DNA from: Thermoplasmata archaeon
GTDB taxonomy: Archaea; Thermoplasmatota; Thermoplasmata; RBG-16-68-12; SOIM01
Length of the DNA stretch: 64,000 bases
Direction: 5' to 3'
Assembly: GCA_023140195.1 (NCBI GenBank)
Contig: JAGLME010000024.1
Coordinates: 62,001-126,000, forward strand
The notes beneath the pieces are model-generated. The model was not told the DNA's origin, searched no databases, and saw only the letters and a program-made list of their open reading frames with translations. This document shows, one piece after another, positions 44,856 to 53,307 of the stretch; within the stretch, counting starts at the first letter, position 1, and every line of letters starts with the position of its first letter. Both the position numbers and the translations under genes were made by a program.

Positions 44856-47800
44856 GCCGGGAGTCGAAGTCTCTGAGCGCGGTCAATGGGCTCACCAACG
44901 GGAATGCTCGGAGAAGGACCGTCGGCCTCACTAACGGTTCCGGCCTGGTAAATGGTTCCGGACTCGTCAACGGCAACGGTCTGGTCAACGGCACTGGTCG
45001 GGTGAACGGGACGGGCCTCGTCAACGGCAACGGTCTGGTCAACGGCACTGGTCGGGTGAACGGGACGGCCCTCGTCAACGGCAACGGTCTGGTCAACGGC
45101 ACTGGTCGGGTGAACGGGACGGGCCTCGTAAATGGTAACGGACTTGTCAACGGCAACGGTCTGACCAACGGGCTTTCCAGGATACCTCTAGGCAGGAACA
45201 ATCTCGGCGTCGTCACGAACAAGGACCTCAGGGTCGGTCTTGCGCTGATCCTGCTTGGGCTGCTGGTCATCCCTGTGGTATCCATATACCTTATGGAACC
45301 TGGATATGAGCTTTACACGCCCTCCATCGCTATCGATGGCGATTTCTCGGATTGGGACGATGTTCCTATGTACACGGACTCTCCCGACAACCCGAGACCT
45401 GATGTTACTGTGAAATCCTACGCGATCGATTTTGAGCGCAACCATCTGTCCTTCTACGTTCAGGCCGTGGGCATCGTTCTGGGGGACATCAACGGCTATG
45501 ATACATTCTACTTCTTCATCGATTCCGACGGGGACACGACGACAGGATATCGGGTGGACAACTTCGGGGCGGATTTCGTCATCCAGGTCCACGGCGGGGA
45601 CAACATTGTCGCTGACGCTCAAACGTTCGCGTTCCTGGGCGACGATCAGTATAATTGGACCGCATTTGTTGGATTGGAGAGGGTCGATGCTGAGGCCAGC
45701 GGCCGGATGATGGAAGTTCAGACAACCATACACTCGCTGAGCCTTGAGGAGGACTTCCTGGTGCTCTTCTGCGCGAACGACCATGAAGGAGGCCAGTCAT
45801 GCTCTTCGGTACCGGTGGGAGAAGACCCGGGTGCGCTTCTTGTTGAACAGTCCAGATTCAGGAGCATCGTCGAAAGACGGCTTGAGCAGGTCATGGAGGT
45901 CAGGTTCACTGCCATGGCTTCGGACGTGATCGTCAACGACATCAGCATCGTCGTCAGCGGAGGCGCAACCGTTGAGACGCCCCAACTGCCGTTCACGGTT
46001 GCCGAGGGAACCACCACGACCAAGTTGATCACAGCAGACCTGACCCTTGCACCCATTGGGGCTCTGATCACCGCCACGGTGGAATCGGTGCTGGCCGACC
46101 GACCGTCCACGATCCGCGGGGAGGTCGTCAAGGCGTATATTGAGGAGATCCCTGTAGGCATCGTCATCGACGGGTTCTTCGAGGACTGGACGACCGGTAA
46201 TCCCGATGCTGCAGACCCCAGCCTTGGATCCAACGTCGACATGATCGAGCATGAGGCGGTCGAAGGACAGGCCGATGCCTTCTTCCACGTGAAGGTGAGC
46301 GGGAATATCATGCTTGGAACATTCGCCCCGCAGATGAAGACCAGACACTTCCCTGGACTCCCAGGCGAGCCGTCGCCCCCCGCACCAATAACGGAATTCA
46401 GGGCCACCGGAGAGGATTATCTGACGATTTACATCGATTCCAACTCATCCGACGACGTCGGCGAGTCGTTCTATGGGGTGAACGCCAACATCATTGTCGA
46501 GATCAGAGGGATGTACGGCGTGATCAGGCAGAAGACTTTGATGATGCTGGTGGACGGTACATGGGAGGCGGTTGCAGGCATTGATGCCGAGATCGATGCA
46601 GATGAGATCGAGATATCCGTGCTTCTCGCCAGACTCGGCACGCTTGACAATCCCGAAATATTCTTCGTCACATCCACCTGGAACACGTTGGGGGACCTGT
46701 CCCAACAACTGACCGATTGGCAGACCCGCTCCAGGGCGATTTATTTGGTGGAGGATGATGGGATCGGGGCACATGTAGCACTCTCCATGCAGAGGAAGGT
46801 CTTCTATACCGGTTCTTACTTCTTCGCCTTCTATCACAACGCCACCATCGGCAACATCACCTGGGAGTGGAGCTCAGATGGCGTGGACTGGGGGAACAGT
46901 TACGACTACCCCTTCGCGGCTAGCGACATCTATTATGCTTCCGTCTGGTTCAACTCGTCCGATTCGCAGGTGTACATAGTCGGGGCCAAGGATTCTGCGG
47001 ACACCGACGTATATGTCAGGAAAGGTTCGGTTTCCACAAACCAGATAACATGGGGGACAGAGACAGCAGTTTCCATCTCTCAGACGAATATGGCCTTCAA
47101 GGTCACATCGATCTCCGTCAGCGACGGAGGGCACGTGTGGATCGCCTCCTCGGTCGACAACAACACCGGTTACAACGTCAACGTGACACGTTCCAGTACT
47201 CCAGAGGACGTCTCCAATTGGGACCCCTTCACCGCCCTGTCCACGGATCAGGCCACTATTCCAGGTCCAGTGATTGTTCCTCTGGCAGATGATGACATGT
47301 ACTGCGTCTACAACCGGAACGGGGTGATTTCAGGAAACTATTACGACGAATCCAGCACTTCGTGGAGCTCGGGAGTGACGGTGGTCAGCGATGCCAAGCT
47401 AATGGCCCTGGGAGGTCCCTCGGCGGTCGTGGACAGCTCAGCGAACATCCATCTGATCTACGCAAACCTCACCGGGTTGGTCAACTACACCAAGTACACC
47501 AGTTCCTGGTCCTCCACAACGATACTGGACGATGGCTCCAACAACTCTTATGTTACCGTTTCTCTCGTGCCCGCAGACGACGTATATGCGTTCTGGATAA
47601 ACGAGAGTTCTCAGATATCGGGCAAGTACTCTACCGATGGCGGGTCGTCCTGGACTTGGATGGCATGGATAACCTTGAACACCACCGCCAAGTGGAATCT
47701 GACTTCGGTCTATTCTTACACCGACGATTGGGGCATCGGATGGCTTTGGGACATGAATGGCGACGAGATATACTTCGAGAGTATACCGGAGTTCGAGTCA

Positions 47801-47860
47801 TTCCTGATACCCATCATAGCGGCGGTGTTTGTCCCCATAATTCTCAGAAGACGGCGTTGA
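44852..47860 (+). CDS. surface protein with N-terminal (x)VNGxG repeats, signal anchor and PEF-like C-terminal tail
   Basis: The protein has 1002 residues. Residues 26-110 are about 14 copies of a hexapeptide, LVNGNG or RVNGTG type, encoded by a 54-bp tandem DNA repeat (44963-45124). A transmembrane signal anchor follows (VGLALILLGLLVIPVVSIYL, near 128-148), so the repeat should face the cytoplasm. The large outer part includes two CBM9-like or dockerin-adjacent segments beginning SIAIDGDFSDWDD and GIVIDGFFEDWTT. A BNR or sialidase-like region is near 640-970 (WEWSSDGVDWGNSY, STDGGSSWTW). The C-terminus is PEFESFLIPIIAAVF, then a run of Arg, resembling archaeosortase sorting tails (PEF-CTERM). 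It is coupled to the small membrane protein upstream. Confidence 0.8.
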   Translation: MSRESKSLSAVNGLTNGNARRRTVGLTNGSGLVNGSGLVNGNGLVNGTGRVNGTGLVNGNGLVNGTGRVNGTALVNGNGLVNGTGRVNGTGLVNGNGLVNGNGLTNGLSRIPLGRNNLGVVTNKDLRVGLALILLGLLVIPVVSIYLMEPGYELYTPSIAIDGDFSDWDDVPMYTDSPDNPRPDVTVKSYAIDFERNHLSFYVQAVGIVLGDINGYDTFYFFIDSDGDTTTGYRVDNFGADFVIQVHGGDNIVADAQTFAFLGDDQYNWTAFVGLERVDAEASGRMMEVQTTIHSLSLEEDFLVLFCANDHEGGQSCSSVPVGEDPGALLVEQSRFRSIVERRLEQVMEVRFTAMASDVIVNDISIVVSGGATVETPQLPFTVAEGTTTTKLITADLTLAPIGALITATVESVLADRPSTIRGEVVKAYIEEIPVGIVIDGFFEDWTTGNPDAADPSLGSNVDMIEHEAVEGQADAFFHVKVSGNIMLGTFAPQMKTRHFPGLPGEPSPPAPITEFRATGEDYLTIYIDSNSSDDVGESFYGVNANIIVEIRGMYGVIRQKTLMMLVDGTWEAVAGIDAEIDADEIEISVLLARLGTLDNPEIFFVTSTWNTLGDLSQQLTDWQTRSRAIYLVEDDGIGAHVALSMQRKVFYTGSYFFAFYHNATIGNITWEWSSDGVDWGNSYDYPFAASDIYYASVWFNSSDSQVYIVGAKDSADTDVYVRKGSVSTNQITWGTETAVSISQTNMAFKVTSISVSDGGHVWIASSVDNNTGYNVNVTRSSTPEDVSNWDPFTALSTDQATIPGPVIVPLADDDMYCVYNRNGVISGNYYDESSTSWSSGVTVVSDAKLMALGGPSAVVDSSANIHLIYANLTGLVNYTKYTSSWSSTTILDDGSNNSYVTVSLVPADDVYAFWINESSQISGKYSTDGGSSWTWMAWITLNTTAKWNLTSVYSYTDDWGIGWLWDMNGDEIYFESIPEFESFLIPIIAAVFVPIILRRRR
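44963..45124 (+). repeat. three 54-bp tandem repeats inside the surface-protein gene
   Basis: Three consecutive 54-bp units (44963-45016, 45017-45070, 45071-45124) differ by a single base (ggc against gcc in the second). Each encodes three hexapeptides: LVNGNG, LVNGTG, RVNGTG or RVNGTA. The near-perfect identity, including third positions, indicates recent expansion. Confidence 0.95.
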
Positions 47861-47870
47861 GTTCGATTCT

Positions 47871-48356
47871 ATGCGAATTCGAAAGAGGCACAGGCTCAAG
47901 AGGAAGGAGATTAAGCGGCTTTCTGAAGAGATCTCCGAACGGGCCGGAGTTCCGGTTTTTGGAGAGGGCGACACCGTCGATTCCGGAAGTGCCCCCGATT
48001 TCGACGCCATATTCGTCAACGGCAAGGTCCTGGCCCTCGTCTTCGAAGGGAAAGCATTCCTGTCCATCAGGGGTGTTCTGGAGTATCGGGCCGTGAAGAA
48101 GTTCGTGACGGTAGACATGGGCGCGGTGGGCTTCGTGTGCAACGGTGCGGACATCATGGGTCCTGGCATTATTGATGCAGACCCCGGAATACGGGAGGGT
48201 GACCTGGTATGGATCAGGGATGAGAAGAACTTCAAACCGCTTGCGATCGGTAAGGCCCTGGTCCCCGGAAGCGAGATGCTTGGGAAAGGAAAGGGGAAGA
48301 TGGTCCAGTCTGTTGCTTATGTCGGCGATAAGTTGTGGAAGTTGGACGAGGACTAG
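47871..48356 (+). CDS. PUA-domain RNA-binding protein (archaeal DUF1947/MCT-1 type)
   Basis: The protein has 161 residues. The N-terminal part (RKRHRLKRKEIKRL) is basic. The C-terminal half is a PUA domain (KFVTVDMGAVGFVCNGADIMGPGI in two parts, DPGIREGDLVWIRDE, PLAIGKAL). It resembles archaeal homologues of eukaryotic MCT-1/Tma20, which bind the ribosome. The role is probably in translation or RNA processing. It is convergent with the next gene, overlapping by 4 bp. Confidence 0.85.
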   Translation: MRIRKRHRLKRKEIKRLSEEISERAGVPVFGEGDTVDSGSAPDFDAIFVNGKVLALVFEGKAFLSIRGVLEYRAVKKFVTVDMGAVGFVCNGADIMGPGIIDADPGIREGDLVWIRDEKNFKPLAIGKALVPGSEMLGKGKGKMVQSVAYVGDKLWKLDED

Positions 48357-49297
48357 GCCCAGTACGGTTTCTTGATGTATTTGTAGGCCGAGATTGCAGC
48401 CGTGGCTCCCTCCCCGCAACCGGTCACGATCCTCTTGTCCTTGCCGGGATAATCCACGATGTCCCCTGCAGCAAAGACACCTTCGACAGAGGTCCTCATG
48501 GAAGCGTCGACCGGAATCTGTTTCCCCTTCTCGTTCAACTCTATGCCCCACTCGGTGGCCTTTGCCAGATTGGGTGAGAATCCGATGTTGATGACGATGG
48601 CTTCCACGTCCATGACGCTCTCTTCCTTGGCCAGATTGTTGTACAGGGTCACTTGGTTCACGCATTTGTTGCCCCGGATCTCCTTGAGCTCGTGGTTGAA
48701 CATGACCTTGATGCTCGAAGCCTCTACGTTCTCAACGTTCTCCTCCATCGCCCTGAAGACATCCTTCCTGTGGATCAGGATGACCTCCTTCGCAACATCT
48801 ACGACGCTGAGAGCCATCTCCAAAGCCGTATCTCCACCGCCCACAAAGAGGACCTTCTTGTTCTCGAAGTCCTCCGCACATGGGATCCTGTAGAATATGC
48901 CGTTGCCGTGGAACTTGTCCTCACCTGGCACTTTGAGCTTTCTGGGTTCGAAGAGACCCATACCTATCGATAGAATGACCGTCTTTGCCTCGTATTCACC
49001 CTGGGTCGTCTTGACCACGCAATGTTCATCCTTTCTCTCCAGGCCGATGACCTCTTCGTCCTCGTATATCTCACATCCTTGTTCCCTGGTATGGGTGACC
49101 ATCAGTCTGGCAAGGTCCAGAGCACCGATCCTTATGTAGGAAGGGTAGTCGTGTATCAGTTTGGTGGGATATAGGAAGACCAGCTGACCCCCCGCTTTGC
49201 CCGCGTCGATGATCAAGGTTTCCAATCTTCTCGACCGCGCGAATATTCCCGCTGTAAGGCCGGCGGGTCCGGCCCCCACGATTATGACGTCGTACAT
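48353..49297 (-). CDS. thioredoxin-reductase-like NAD(P)/FAD oxidoreductase
   Basis: The protein is started at ATG 49297 (MYDVIIVGAGPAGLTAG), because the upstream extension to 49417 has no family similarity. A TATA element (cacttaaatc, about 49321-49330) puts the transcription start near this ATG, implying a leaderless mRNA. It has 314 residues. FAD-binding GAGPAGLTAG is at 8-17. The NAD(P) motif GGGDTALEMAL is in the middle, and AAGDIVDYPG is near the end. The redox-active CxxC of thioredoxin reductase is absent. It is therefore closer to the ferredoxin/flavodoxin-NADP reductase-like subgroup. Confidence 0.85.
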   Translation of the reverse strand: MYDVIIVGAGPAGLTAGIFARSRRLETLIIDAGKAGGQLVFLYPTKLIHDYPSYIRIGALDLARLMVTHTREQGCEIYEDEEVIGLERKDEHCVVKTTQGEYEAKTVILSIGMGLFEPRKLKVPGEDKFHGNGIFYRIPCAEDFENKKVLFVGGGDTALEMALSVVDVAKEVILIHRKDVFRAMEENVENVEASSIKVMFNHELKEIRGNKCVNQVTLYNNLAKEESVMDVEAIVINIGFSPNLAKATEWGIELNEKGKQIPVDASMRTSVEGVFAAGDIVDYPGKDKRIVTGCGEGATAAISAYKYIKKPYWA

Positions 49298-49410
49298 CGG
49301 CTCATAGAACAAACGAGGTCGATTTAAGTGTTTTCCCGACGCCTTCCCATGGTACCGGTTTTCGTCCCCCGATATAACTTGTCCAGTCCCAATAGTTTCA
49401 TATAGCAATA

Positions 49411-49824
49411 ATGTCATTAACCAGCACTCGGGATAGGGATGATCTAATGAAGAAGCCGTTCAAAAGATTCAAGGAAGGAGCGCAAACGTCTGAGACGGAA
49501 GATTACATCGACCTCGGGGCTATTAAGCTCGAGGATGAATCGAAGCTCTTGGGAACGGGTGCAAGATCTTTCGTGAGGGTTGCGGAGATATACCGGTACG
49601 AGGACATCAGCAATCTGACCAATCACGTGTACGAAGGGAACATCTTGATCGTGGACTACGATTCCATCTCCAGCGACGAGCTGGCTCTCAAGAGGATCAC
49701 AAACGAGCTCAAATCGGTCGCACAGGACGTTGGAGGGGACGTGGCCGGCATCGGAAAGAACCTGTTGATGTGCACGCCCGGTGGAGTCAAGATCGACCGG
49801 AACAAGATCAAGGGAACCTACTGA
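49411..49824 (+). CDS. sepF: cell-division protein SepF
   Basis: The protein has up to 137 residues. From the ATG at 49447 it has 125, which fits better if the TATA box at 49396-49405 is used. The SepF domain is clear: VRVAEIYRYEDI, then GNILIVDYDSISSDE, and DVGGDVAGIGKNLLMCTP. An amphipathic, basic N-terminus (MKKPFKRFKEG) is the likely membrane-binding part. SepF anchors FtsZ in most archaea. It overlaps a convergent RadA/KaiC-like gene by 7 bp. Confidence 0.9.
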   Translation: MSLTSTRDRDDLMKKPFKRFKEGAQTSETEDYIDLGAIKLEDESKLLGTGARSFVRVAEIYRYEDISNLTNHVYEGNILIVDYDSISSDELALKRITNELKSVAQDVGGDVAGIGKNLLMCTPGGVKIDRNKIKGTY

Positions 49825-50627
49825 GCCCGAACCTCAGAGATGAAGAACTCTCCGTTCTCGAAATTCAAATGGTAATAGTCCGTAGAGTGTTTTGTGTGGC
49901 GCATCTTGCCGCAGTGGATGGTGAGACACGTTCCCCGTGTGTGACTTACTTCGAAACCAAGGAAGATCACGCCGTCAGCAACCCTATCCTCGTGCTGTTT
50001 GAACATCATTGGCCCTTCCGCTTCACTTAGGACTATCGTGGTTATTTCCTGCTCCCTCATCGAATGAAAGAAACCCGAGATTGCATCTCTGGATGAAGAT
50101 ATGTCATCGAACGAATTCAACACATTCAGGGAGTCCAGGACGATCAGGGAAGGCTTCTTCTTTGTCCTGGTCAGGAACTTGGTGATTATGTCGAACCAGT
50201 TCCCCGCGCCCTTGGCCATATCCTCCACCCTTCTCATCTCTCCTATGTCCACTATCGATTCCTTGTCGAGCCCCATTTCGAGACCCGCAGCCGTCCCGAG
50301 CAAGCTTTCCTTGCTCTCCTCGAGCGTCAGGTATGACCCGCTCCCGCCCGCTTCGATGTGGTGGGACAGGATGCTAAGGGCTATCGACGACTTCATCGTC
50401 CCCGTCGGGCCCGCGAGCAGGACCACATGAGACCTGGGTATCCCTCCGCCGATCTTCGCATCAAAACCCTTTATGTGCGTCCTGATCCTTCCGACCTCCT
50501 CCACCGCGGCCAGAGACTCCAACTTGGTCGTCAACGTGTCCAGCTGCTTCTGGATCTTGTCCATCTCTCTCTTCAGGCTCGCCTTATCCTCTACCACAGT
50601 GGCCCCTCTACGTCCCCGGAACTTCAA
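49818..50627 (-). CDS. KaiC/RadA-like ATPase
   Basis: This 269-residue RecA-superfamily ATPase of the single-domain KaiC-like type has a short coiled coil at 13-45 (DKASLKREMDKIQKQLDTL). Walker A is GPTGTMKS (73-80). Walker B is SLIVLDSLNVLNS. A second, close relative lies at 51919-52623. Archaeal members of this group occur near signalling and chemotaxis genes. The gene stands in convergent overlap with sepF, which hints at but does not show a link to cell division. Confidence 0.85.
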   Translation of the reverse strand: MKFRGRRGATVVEDKASLKREMDKIQKQLDTLTTKLESLAAVEEVGRIRTHIKGFDAKIGGGIPRSHVVLLAGPTGTMKSSIALSILSHHIEAGGSGSYLTLEESKESLLGTAAGLEMGLDKESIVDIGEMRRVEDMAKGAGNWFDIITKFLTRTKKKPSLIVLDSLNVLNSFDDISSSRDAISGFFHSMREQEITTIVLSEAEGPMMFKQHEDRVADGVIFLGFEVSHTRGTCLTIHCGKMRHTKHSTDYYHLNFENGEFFISEVRAQ

Positions 50628-50717
50628 CTCTCCCCCAAAACCAGTGGACGATTTCGAACCCTAATGGCTTTCAGAATCTTTATCTTTTTCCCAAGGCTGG
50701 AACGAACTGAAGAACGT

Positions 50718-50732
50718 CTAGTATAAATACCA
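50718..50732 (+). promoter_or_regulatory. strong TATA box without a clear gene
   Basis: The sequence gtataaatacc is a near-consensus archaeal TATA element. The next annotated start is over 190 bp away, with its own TATA box, so this element may drive the small open reading frame at 50761 or an RNA. Confidence 0.45.
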
Positions 50733-50760
50733 AAGGCGACCAATATTAGCGTCCCCGACA

Positions 50761-50934
50761 ATGAACGGACACAAGTACACAGGAGACGGTATCAATGAAA
50801 AGACAGGTGAACACAACGATGGGCGACTATATGTTATGCATGTTGTCAACCATGCCAATCGACTGCGAAACTTATTTATAAATGCGGGGGACAATATATG
50901 TGGAGAAGGGGATAGACTTGGCAATTATGACTAA
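50761..50934 (+). CDS. possible small protein, 57 residues (uncertain)
   Basis: An open frame begins at ATG 50761, 8-10 nt after the transcription start predicted from the TATA box at 50718-50732. It begins MNGHKYTGDG and ends DRLGNYD. No Shine-Dalgarno is present. It is hydrophilic and has no known family. It runs 8 bp into the next gene and crosses that gene's TATA box, which argues against it. I treat it as a weak candidate. Confidence 0.25.
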   Translation: MNGHKYTGDGINEKTGEHNDGRLYVMHVVNHANRLRNLFINAGDNICGEGDRLGNYD

Positions 50935-51352
50935 GACTGAGGACATTGGACCCGCTGGCACTTTGACAGTCGACGACCTGACCCGTGCGATCAAGAACTC
51001 TATCGACCGCAGCGGGATGAAAGAAAAGGAAGCCAGGCAGATGGCACAGCACGTGATGAACTTCTTTGGCTACAGTGAAAGGATCATCGACAACGTACTC
51101 GAACCCGAGGACAGGGACGCCTTCTACATGTTGGAGGACTCCGGCCTGCTCACGACCGAGAGGGAGGAGACCACCCTTTACGACGGGAGGGAGTGGAGGA
51201 TTCATTATTGGATCTTCCGAAAGGAGAAGATAATGCAGCTGGTGAAGACCGCGAAGGCCAAGGAGGCCACGCCGGACTTCGAGCCGTCCATATACGACGA
51301 TGTCCCTGAAGACATCTGGATCATAAGGGAAGGGGATCTGAAAGAGGAATAG
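50927..51352 (+). CDS. hypothetical protein, DUF6015-like
   Basis: The start is ATG 50927 (MTKTEDIGPAG), as the GTG or ATG upstream at 50882 gives an extra stretch with no family look. A TATA element (cttatttataaatg, about 50870-50883) precedes it. The protein has 141 residues, soluble, with an N-terminal helical segment (LTRAIKNSIDRSGMKEKEARQMA) and a wing-like region (RIIDNVLEPEDRDAFYMLEDSGLL). This resembles a degenerate helix-turn-helix. I recall the family name DUF6015 for thermoplasmatal proteins of this kind, but am not certain. The role is unknown. Confidence 0.6.
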   Translation: MTKTEDIGPAGTLTVDDLTRAIKNSIDRSGMKEKEARQMAQHVMNFFGYSERIIDNVLEPEDRDAFYMLEDSGLLTTEREETTLYDGREWRIHYWIFRKEKIMQLVKTAKAKEATPDFEPSIYDDVPEDIWIIREGDLKEE

Positions 51353-51398
51353 AGGAAACCTTATCGTTTCTTTCTCTTTTCGTTTCAGAGGCTATAGC

Positions 51399-51917
51399 AT
51401 GGAAGGGAGCGATCCAGATGGAGGCCGACACGGCATCGATCTCAAGAGGCTTCATATCTCAACGGACATCAGACAGGGGCTGGCCTTCAAGCTCTTGGCC
51501 ATCGTCTCTGTCGTCTTCTTGCTTCCCATGGTCCTCTGGATCCTCATCCAAGCATTCCGTCCAATGACCGATATCGAGACGGCGGTGTTCTTTTTCATGG
51601 TAGGAAGTTTCGGAGTGAGTCTCGGAGTGGCGGTGGTATACGGGGGTCTGGTCAAGCAGCATTTGATGCTCGACGGCGAAGGCATCACATACATCCACAA
51701 GCCGGCGAAGAAGCACATACCGTGGTCCGAGCTGGAAAGCGTGAAGCTCCCCGGGGTGAACCATCCAGAGGTGATTCGCTGCGGGGCACTGTTCAGTTCT
51801 GAGAGCGTTGAGATTGTAGTTGGGTCCGATTTCGACAAGAGTGACCTGATGGATGTTTCGAACTTCCTCAAGTCGTACCAAAAGGAATTCAAGTTCCAGG
51901 TCATTGACAAGGAATGA
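51399..51917 (+). CDS. membrane protein with bacterial-PH-like cytoplasmic domain
   Basis: This is a 172-residue protein with two transmembrane helices (about 28-51 and 61-84) followed by a domain of about 85 residues (VKQHLMLDGEGITYIHKPAKKHIPWSELESV in parts, then FSSESVEIVVGSDFD). The second part resembles the bacterial pleckstrin-homology fold found in YdbT/DUF304-like membrane proteins. The function is unknown. It is convergent with the KaiC-like gene (1-bp gap). Confidence 0.65.
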   Translation: MEGSDPDGGRHGIDLKRLHISTDIRQGLAFKLLAIVSVVFLLPMVLWILIQAFRPMTDIETAVFFFMVGSFGVSLGVAVVYGGLVKQHLMLDGEGITYIHKPAKKHIPWSELESVKLPGVNHPEVIRCGALFSSESVEIVVGSDFDKSDLMDVSNFLKSYQKEFKFQVIDKE

Positions 51918-51918
51918 G

Positions 51919-52623
51919 CTACTCGGAAATGACCCTGGTGACAATGAACTTGTCGTCGGCCCTGATCAGAGTGAGATATCCCTGGAAGTGGTTGACCTTC
52001 CTCATCTTCACGCAGCGTATCCTCAGCTGGACATCCGTCTCGCCCACCTCGTACTGCTTCAGGAGCAGGATTCCGTCAGCGAGGAAGTCCTCCCCAAAAG
52101 ACACCAACTGGTTCTTTCCGTAAGGTATCTCAGAGACCATGAACGTGGTCGTTCCCAGGTCCTTCAAGAAGCCGAAGAAGTGATACAGGTCCCTCCTGGG
52201 GTTGTCCATCTTGAACAAAGAATACAAAGCGGCGAGAGAATCAATGGCAACGATATCGAACTTGTCCTCCTTCACCCTCTGTTCAATGTACTTGCTGAGT
52301 ATGTCGAACCAGTCCTTGGCCACTTCCTCGGACCTGTGCTCACGGCGGATCTGACCCACGTCGAGTACGTACAGATTGGAATCTTCCAGGCTCTTCATGC
52401 CCAGCTCTTCCATGGCGCTCGCGATGCCTTCCTGATCCTCCTCCAGCGTGATGAACAAGGACTTGGAACCGTTGCTGGCATTGCTGTGCAGGATGCTGTA
52501 GGCCAACGTGGTCTTCATTGTTCCAGGAGTTCCGCAGATGAGCACAAGGGATCCTTTGGGTATGCCTCCGTCCAGAAGCTCATCAAATCCTTCAACGTAG
52601 GTCTTGACCTTCTCCACTGTCAT
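51919..52623 (-). CDS. KaiC/RadA-like ATPase, second copy
   Basis: This 234-residue single-domain KaiC-like ATPase has Walker A GTPGTMKT (31-38) and Walker B FDIVAIDSLAALYS. The last part (EDFLADGILLLKQYEVGE, then RCVKMRK) is typical of this group. It is clearly paralogous to the protein at 49818-50627, but lacks the N-terminal coiled coil. Two such genes within 2 kb suggest local duplication or a two-ATPase switch. Confidence 0.85.
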   Translation of the reverse strand: MTVEKVKTYVEGFDELLDGGIPKGSLVLICGTPGTMKTTLAYSILHSNASNGSKSLFITLEEDQEGIASAMEELGMKSLEDSNLYVLDVGQIRREHRSEEVAKDWFDILSKYIEQRVKEDKFDIVAIDSLAALYSLFKMDNPRRDLYHFFGFLKDLGTTTFMVSEIPYGKNQLVSFGEDFLADGILLLKQYEVGETDVQLRIRCVKMRKVNHFQGYLTLIRADDKFIVTRVISE

Positions 52624-52743
52624 TCCGTTGAAAGACTGGCTGGTGGGATATATAACTCAATCGTTCATGTTATCAATCTTGCGAACGAACCCAGAAGCCC
52701 GGGGACATAAACTATATGGTCAATTGTTACTTATTGCGGGAAC

Positions 52744-53307
52744 GTGGACCTGACCGTTGCGATTCTACAGGGCATTTGGCTGATATTCCCGGCTTATGTT
52801 GCAGGTCCTGGCGCTGTGCTGATCGGCGGTGGAAGGCCCATGGACGGCGGCAGGATGCACAAGGACGGAAGGAGGTATCTTGGGGACGGGAAGACTTGGA
52901 GAGGTCTCGTCGGCGGGGTCTCATTCGGTTTCATCATCGGCCTCCTTCAGGATTTTGCCAATCAGTTCTCTGAGTGGCCGGAGATGTCCTTCGGGAGCTA
53001 TCCCTACAATGTTCTGGTGATATTCCTTTTACCGTTCGGTGCCTTGATGGGCGACATGATGGGCTCATACATCAAGAGAAGGAAGGGGATCGAGAGGGGT
53101 CAGAAAGCCCCCGTGCTGGACCAGTACGACTTCCTCATCTTTGCGGTCATCCTGGTCGCGGTGCTTCAGTGGCCATGGTTCTTCGAGCATTATTTAGACG
53201 GCATCGCCATTCTGGGTCTGATAACCATCATCATCCTGACACCGGTGCTCCACCGAATGACCAACATCATCGGCCACAGGATGGGCAAGAAGGAGGTTCC
53301 TTGGTGA
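52744..53307 (+). CDS. carS: CDP-archaeol synthase CarS
   Basis: This 187-residue polytopic membrane enzyme of the CDP-archaeol synthase family has the conserved cytoplasmic loop GGGRPMDGGRMHKDGRRYLGDGKTW in two parts, LIGGGRPMDGG and RRYLGDGKTWRG. It transfers CTP onto digeranylgeranylglyceryl phosphate in archaeal phospholipid synthesis. The start is GTG 52744. A TATA-like cataaactatat at 52707-52718 gives a nearly leaderless mRNA. The gene is coupled to the zinc-finger-pyrE gene by a 4-bp overlap. Confidence 0.9.
   Translation: MDLTVAILQGIWLIFPAYVAGPGAVLIGGGRPMDGGRMHKDGRRYLGDGKTWRGLVGGVSFGFIIGLLQDFANQFSEWPEMSFGSYPYNVLVIFLLPFGALMGDMMGSYIKRRKGIERGQKAPVLDQYDFLIFAVILVAVLQWPWFFEHYLDGIAILGLITIIILTPVLHRMTNIIGHRMGKKEVPW

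Noticed and set aside
44830..45285. minus-strand frame with PLTRP and PFTRP repeats
   Set aside because: It is the antisense shadow of the VNGxG tandem repeat in the real plus-strand gene.
49298..49417. 40-residue N-terminal extension of the thioredoxin-reductase-like protein
   Set aside because: A TATA box lies inside it and the FAD motif begins directly after the later Met.
52974..53303. N-terminal extension of the PyrE frame
   Set aside because: This stretch is the +1 shadow of carS. The zinc-finger-PyrE starts at GTG 53304 with GGAGG upstream.
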